Below are positions 59,686 to 64,000 of a stretch of DNA of 64,000 nucleotides, piece after piece. The stretch lies in NCBI GenBank assembly GCA_033439795.1, contig JAUTDP010000001.1, positions 868,001 to 932,000 of the forward strand. Reading direction: 5' to 3'. The notes under the pieces are model-generated. The model saw only the letters and a list, made by a program, of their open reading frames with translations. It was not told where the DNA came from and ran no database searches. Position 1 is the stretch's first letter; every line of letters starts with the position of its first letter. This DNA comes from Sordaria brevicollis. Taxonomy: Eukaryota; Ascomycota; Sordariomycetes; Sordariales; Sordariaceae. The position numbers and the translations under genes were made by a program.

Positions 59686-60180
59686 TCAAGCACACAAAAC
59701 CAACTCCACATCCCCCTTACTCCCACAAACCTTCGTCTGACTCCCCGCCGGCTGCGTCCCCTGCCCCCACTCAATAGCACCACAACTTCCCTCCCCCTTC
59801 CCCTTCACCACGAGCTTATGTCCCTTGAACGCGTCCCCGAACACGCTGCTCAAGTCGTACCAGACGTTGGCGCCGTCAAGCGAGTAAGCGAAAATCAGCT
59901 CGGGAGCGCCCGTGTAGAGGCCGTCGGGGGTGGTGGTGATCTTGAGTGCTTTGCCCCCCGTCACGGGGTCTTTGACGAATTTCTCCGAGTAGCTGCCGGA
60001 GCCGGAGGGGAGGGTGGAGGGGGAGGAGACGGTGCTGCCGACGGACCAGAGGGTGACGGGGAAGGAGCATTTGTTGGTGACGATGGCGGAGCCGACGGTG
60101 TCGGCGCGGGGTTGGGGGGTGGGGGTGGCTAGGACGGTGGCGGCCGAGGCGGAGAGGGTGAGGAGGGTTGTGAGTTGCAT
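59686..60180 (-). CDS. Secreted BYS1-domain protein (thaumatin-like fold)
   Basis: A single-exon frame of 164 residues with a clear signal peptide (MQLTTLLTLSASAATVLA, cleavage before TPTP). The mature part matches the BYS1 family named after a yeast-phase protein of Blastomyces: VGSAIVTNKCSFPVTLWSVG at 29-48, a Gly/Ser turn, SYSEKFVKDP, LKITTTPDGLYTGAPELIFA, the aromatic VWYDLSSVFGDAF segment (106-118) and the end VELVLCA. Four cysteines (38, 133, 152, 163) would form two disulfides. Proteins of this family are small, secreted and thaumatin-like; some are called antigens or antifungal-like, but a biochemical role is not settled. The ATG is followed directly by the signal, so the start is secure. 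Its promoter lies to the right (60181-60400). Confidence 0.88.
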   Translation of the reverse strand: MQLTTLLTLSASAATVLATPTPQPRADTVGSAIVTNKCSFPVTLWSVGSTVSSPSTLPSGSGSYSEKFVKDPVTGGKALKITTTPDGLYTGAPELIFAYSLDGANVWYDLSSVFGDAFKGHKLVVKGKGEGSCGAIEWGQGTQPAGSQTKVCGSKGDVELVLCA

Positions 60181-61521
60181 TTTTGCGGTTTGCTTTGTGG
60201 GTTTTGTTGTATTTGGCTTGGTTGTTGTTGAAGAAGATAAGGGTTGGTATGAGGAAGTGTCTTTGAGGTTGAGACTTCTCTGATGTGGTTGTGGATGATG
60301 AGAACTGACAGATGAAAGACGAGGAGGATCTGGAGGTTTATATACACCAAGATCCCCCCTGCTCCATCTTCACATCATCGACTTGGCTGACAACAACGTT
60401 TCCACATAGAATCTTACCGAACACGGGAAGAGGGTTACTTCCCTTCCACACTTGTCTGGAAATAGCATCCATCTCGTTGAGCATGTCCTAGACGTCAGAT
60501 GGTGGAGGCGGAGCCGCGGAGTAGGTACCTCTAGGTGTGGCCGATATTGACGGTGAGGAAGTAGGTACCAAATCTCTCAACACGAGGTGTAAGACTCCGC
60601 ACTTGACCGACGTGTTACACTGCTGACTGGTTAGAAGCTTGTTAACCTTCTTGTTCCTCGTACTATACCTCCGCACTCAAGGGAATCCCAAGTCTCCGAA
60701 CTTGAAGATCTTTTCCTTGAAGAAGTGATAATCCGGGTCTCGGCAGCGCGGAAGTGCGGTTCGTTCCAGTGGTTTGACAACCTTAACGGTCCACTTCTGT
60801 CGTACCCGGGTTCGGTATGCAGTCGAATGTTGTCGAAGTCTTGGACTTCTTGGGTCTCTTGGTCCTTGGACTTGGGAGACACTGGTCCAAAGCTCACAGT
60901 TGACAAGATCAGAAGACCTGAAAACTCAAATACAATATTGCAGTCAATAACCACAATACCACCTCGATAAAGTTCCATCAGCAATACGAAGTTCGATAGT
61001 TCCAACCCTCAAAACCGAAGTGTCGTGGTGGTCGTCAGTTGTCACCGCATATGATCTCATCGCCAAGACGAAGCCAAGCCCTGGAGCCGCAGCTCACCGT
61101 TCCCGTCGCTTCCGCAGCCAGCTTGTATCCAGACGATCTTTGGCTGCATCTATCCCCAGCCCCTGCACCTCCATCTGCTGACATCCACTAACATCGTATT
61201 CGAAAGGGCCCGAAAATGCGGGGAAGGTTTATGGGTGGGTTGGATCGCAACCAGGGCACACCAGCCAGACCACTGAAGGTTGAGAAATTCTTGCTTTGAT
61301 GGTTGCTGTAGGTTGCCGTCGGTGGTGTTGAACTGCTGGATCGTATGGCGGGGTTGCATTACCGGTGGTGGGATTAAGGGCTTTAACGGTCGGTGTGCAT
61401 CGTCATATCGAACGGGAGTTTCTCGTGATGGTTCCCTTGGATTCCCACACATCAAAGGCTGTGGATAGGGCGGGCATCCGTTGATCGCGGTTTGGTGGCA
61501 TTCAGCGATGGAAAATGAAAC
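60181..61521. other. Intergenic region right of the BYS1-domain gene
   Basis: Promoter of the BYS1-domain gene and unassigned sequence. A minus-strand frame at 61150-61692 is long (180 codons) but is antisense to the better candidate at 61522 and lacks a domain. Confidence 0.4.
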
Positions 61522-62000
61522 TTGGAAGACATCGATTCGAAGTGGAAGACGTTCCTCAAATGTCTGGTCGGCAACATCTTCCCGAACCAAGCCACAGCAT
61601 TCTTGATACCAGATGTAGATCTCACCAGGTCGGTTACACACGGGTATAAGACAGTCAGTCCATCGCCACCTCAAATGTATCCGGGAACCCATCTACCTCT
61701 AAGTTTCTGGCTCATCGAGCTCAACCCATTCGGACAGGACTTCACCCTTCTCAGCTCAGGTAAGATTCGCACAAGACCCTGCATCTTATGTCAGTCCGTA
61801 TGTCTTTCAATGCCCGCTGGCTCGGTGAGGTGTGGAATGTGTGGTTCTCACGTGGTAGGTGATACGTTACAGCTGATCTCTTCCCTACTTAACTCACTGC
61901 AGAGGGCAACCTGCGTTGGAGTTACACCGTCCCTTTTGCCTATGTACTACCGGTACTTCAGTGGTTTCAAGTTCAACATCGCCAACCGCTATCTGTTGGT
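61522..62000 (+). pseudogene. Possible CDC123-like gene fragment
   Basis: A frame without its own ATG reads SKWKTFLKCLVGNIFPNQAT then AFLIPDVDLT, and after a candidate intron (GTATAA at about 61642 to TCTAAG before 61701) FWLIELNPFGQDFTLLSS. A second intron (GTAAGA near 61760 to CTGCAG near 61904) joins in phase to EGNLRWSYTVPFAYVLPVL and a stop near 61991. The order of an 'IFP-Q-A-AF' segment followed by W-L-I-E/D-L/F-N-P-F/W-G resembles the C-terminal half of CDC123/D123 ATP-grasp proteins. The upstream part contains stops, so the gene looks truncated or decayed. The family call is tentative. Confidence 0.3.
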
Positions 62001-64000
62001 GGTGTCCAACCGTAAAAGCAGAGATCTCATGACCACAAAGAGCAGCAGGCTTCCATATTGCCCCAAAGTGGCCCGTAAGTGGATTACTCCTCGTATATGC
62101 AGGTCGAGTTGTTCTTGTCCATGTCATGTCAGGTCTTGGGGATTCCGCTCCGCTCCTCACGAGGTGTCAAAAAGTCGCGATGTAACCTTCTCCAACTCCA
62201 CGCGGGACTCGGCGGCGACGGCGGGAGCGAAATCGTAAAAGTAATCATGACCCTGACGTCGGTTGGTGGGACCACTGAACCCATTGATGCGCTGGGATCT
62301 GGGAGGAGGGGTGAAGAGCCGCATGCTCGAGCGTCTGATTGTTTTCTCGGTTTTGAACGTTGTGGGGAATGAATTTGAGAGAGTCAAATGGCTTCAATTG
62401 CTGTCAAGAGGAAGTTGTGCATTGCGAAAAGGTTGGTTGGTTGCGGATTGAAGTTGGTCAGACGAAGTTGGTCAATTAACAGGGTTGGTCGGAGTTTGCG
62501 ATGTTGGTCAGCTTTTGGAGTGTTGGGTCAGTTGCTGAAATCGTGGGTCGGCGACGAGACAAGCGCAGAAAGTGCAGGGTAAGTGACGATTTTGCGCAAA
62601 CTGAACAAAACCACCGTTCATTGAGGAGCTGGGCCGGTGTTGGTGGCGCCAAGATGCCAAGACTGGTTGGCTTGGCGGACCGTCATCGCCGACGACCACC
62701 GTCCTCGACATGAACAGCCACATGGTCCGTTTGCAATAGTGATGTTGATGAAAAAGGAAGTGCGAGCAGCGCAAAACACCAAGAAGACATCCGACCGGTC
62801 TTTGATGGTGGAAAAAGGCAGAAGTCGTTGTCGTGGCCGATGTGCAGGACGTTGAGCGATGCCCGTGCGCCAAGCCGAGAACAATGCCGGCCCCTGTCCG
62901 CCCCGGCGCGGCGCGGCTCGGCGGGTGCCGTGTAAGTCGCCGCCAAGCCCATCATCCCATTTTCCTTTTTGAGCCTCAAGGTTTGTACTTTGCCCCAACC
63001 TTCCAACGACATACTTCGCATCCACATATCTGATTTTGAAGAAATACAGATCATTATCCGACCACGTTCAGTTATGACAGGAGTAACCGCAAGAGTAGGA
63101 GGGAAAAGCATGGATTGCAAGGGCGAGCTTGTGTCTCTAGCCGTCACCATATCCTCGGAGCAGGTAGGATACCGTACGCAGCGGACGAATATCCGGCTGG
63201 GAGCCATCCCATCTCTTCCATGAGCCGGGCCGGGCCGGGCCAGCCACGTTGCGGACGGTACCTACTTTATGTACTTGTAGTTCAGACGGTGGAGTCGTAG
63301 ACAAGCGGCTAAAATCCCAGCCGAGATACTGTACCTCTACGTACGGAACGACGGGTGCGTGCCACCCGCGTGAGCCGTTCCACGTTCGATGCCCGGAGAG
63401 AGAGGATGATGACTTGACTTTGACCTTTCCAACAGTCCAACAGTCCAACCAATCGAACGCTCCTGACATAAGCCAAAGGGGACAAAGAGAAGAGGAAACC
63501 GACAATAAATCACTGATCCCGGTGACTGACTGCCCCGGACCCGGAGGCAGTGTTTCCAACCTCTACTGTCTCCACGTAGAGCAGCAAGTTGTGGTTCTCT
63601 TCCAAACACAATTATCACCATCCTGAGACTTGAAGGTTCATGTAGAACTCCCTGGCTCTCTAAAGGTAGCTCTCTGGACTATACATACATCGAAGGCTAC
63701 AAGAGTCTAGACCACCCCAATAGCGGACGTATGGCTTGATGTCATGCCTCGCGGCACACCCTAGAGGTACTGAGACAAGTAGCAGTGCCCAATCATTGAC
63801 TCCCTGAAGCGCTCGCACCGAAGGGATGAAGAGGAGTATGAAGAAGCATGGTTTGTGGGCGATGGATTCCTGGAGATATCCACCTCAGCGCTGTCGATAA
63901 GTCAAGTATTGTAGGTAAGTATAAATAAGTATAAGTAAGTAAGTAAGTAAATAGGAGGTTATACCTTTACTTATAAGTAAGTACAACTCCTTACTTACTT
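62001..64000. other. Unassigned right end of the window
   Basis: Only short overlapping frames on both strands, none with domains or signals I recognise. A GGGCCGGGCCGGG-type GC tract lies at about 63223-63245. The final 90 bases hold AAGT/TTAC repeats listed separately. Confidence 0.4.
63911..64000. repeat. AAGT repeats and inverted TTAC repeats
   Basis: Repeats of AAGT (TAAGTAAGTAAGTA near 63932-63950) are followed by CTTACTTA-type sequence at the window edge, so the two halves could pair. The tract continues beyond the window. Confidence 0.7.

Noticed and set aside
61150..61692. 180-codon minus-strand frame
   Set aside because: It is antisense to the better motif-bearing candidate at 61522 and shows no domain.

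Overview
The window is nuclear DNA of a filamentous ascomycete, most likely Neurospora or a close Sordariaceae relative. Protein genes have short GT..AG introns with CTAAC/CTGAC-type branch sites and GC-rich third positions. tRNA genes are dispersed and some carry introns. Two long AT-rich blocks (about 1-2585 and 48440-53201) are rich in TpA, poor in CpA/TpG and still contain CpG, which is the signature of repeat-induced point mutation (RIP). The genus is inferred from close similarity to remembered Neurospora proteins; no search was run.

Layout: 1-2585 is a RIP-mutated Ty1/copia gag-protease-integrase relic on the minus strand, cut by the window edge. From 3.2 to 44.6 kb lies an ordinary gene-bearing arm: PNS1 choline transporter-like protein (+), tRNA dimethylallyltransferase (-), Sec61 alpha (+), mitochondrial homoaconitase (-), a Zn2Cys6 factor (+), an Old Yellow Enzyme-type flavin oxidoreductase (-), tRNA-Pro (-), a Fig1-family membrane protein (-), a second Zn2Cys6 factor (+), a heme-thiolate peroxidase (+), tRNA-Glu (-), a small Cys-rich coiled-coil protein (-), NOP10 (+), NOB1 (-) and a PTH11-like seven-helix receptor candidate (+). 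From 44.6 to 48.4 kb is gene-poor DNA with a gag-like relic and a 7-copy 18-bp tandem repeat. From 48440 to 53201 is a complete RIP-mutated Mutator-like (MULE) DNA transposon with 62-bp terminal inverted repeats, a flanking target duplication and a recognisable transposase frame on the minus strand. From 53.2 to 64 kb is a sparse region with small poorly known genes, tRNA-Lys (+), a secreted BYS1-domain protein (-), a telomere-like tract and a possible broken CDC123-like gene.

The genes do not form a pathway cluster; most are conserved housekeeping functions (secretion, lysine synthesis, tRNA and ribosome maturation) arranged as divergent or convergent neighbours. The best regulatory signal is a 19-bp palindrome built from two TGACTC half-sites upstream of the lysine gene, a candidate cross-pathway (CPC1/Gcn4) site. 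The most interesting structural item is the MULE with its intact ends. I see no clear evidence of an undescribed multi-gene system; candidates for new small genes are listed with low confidence.
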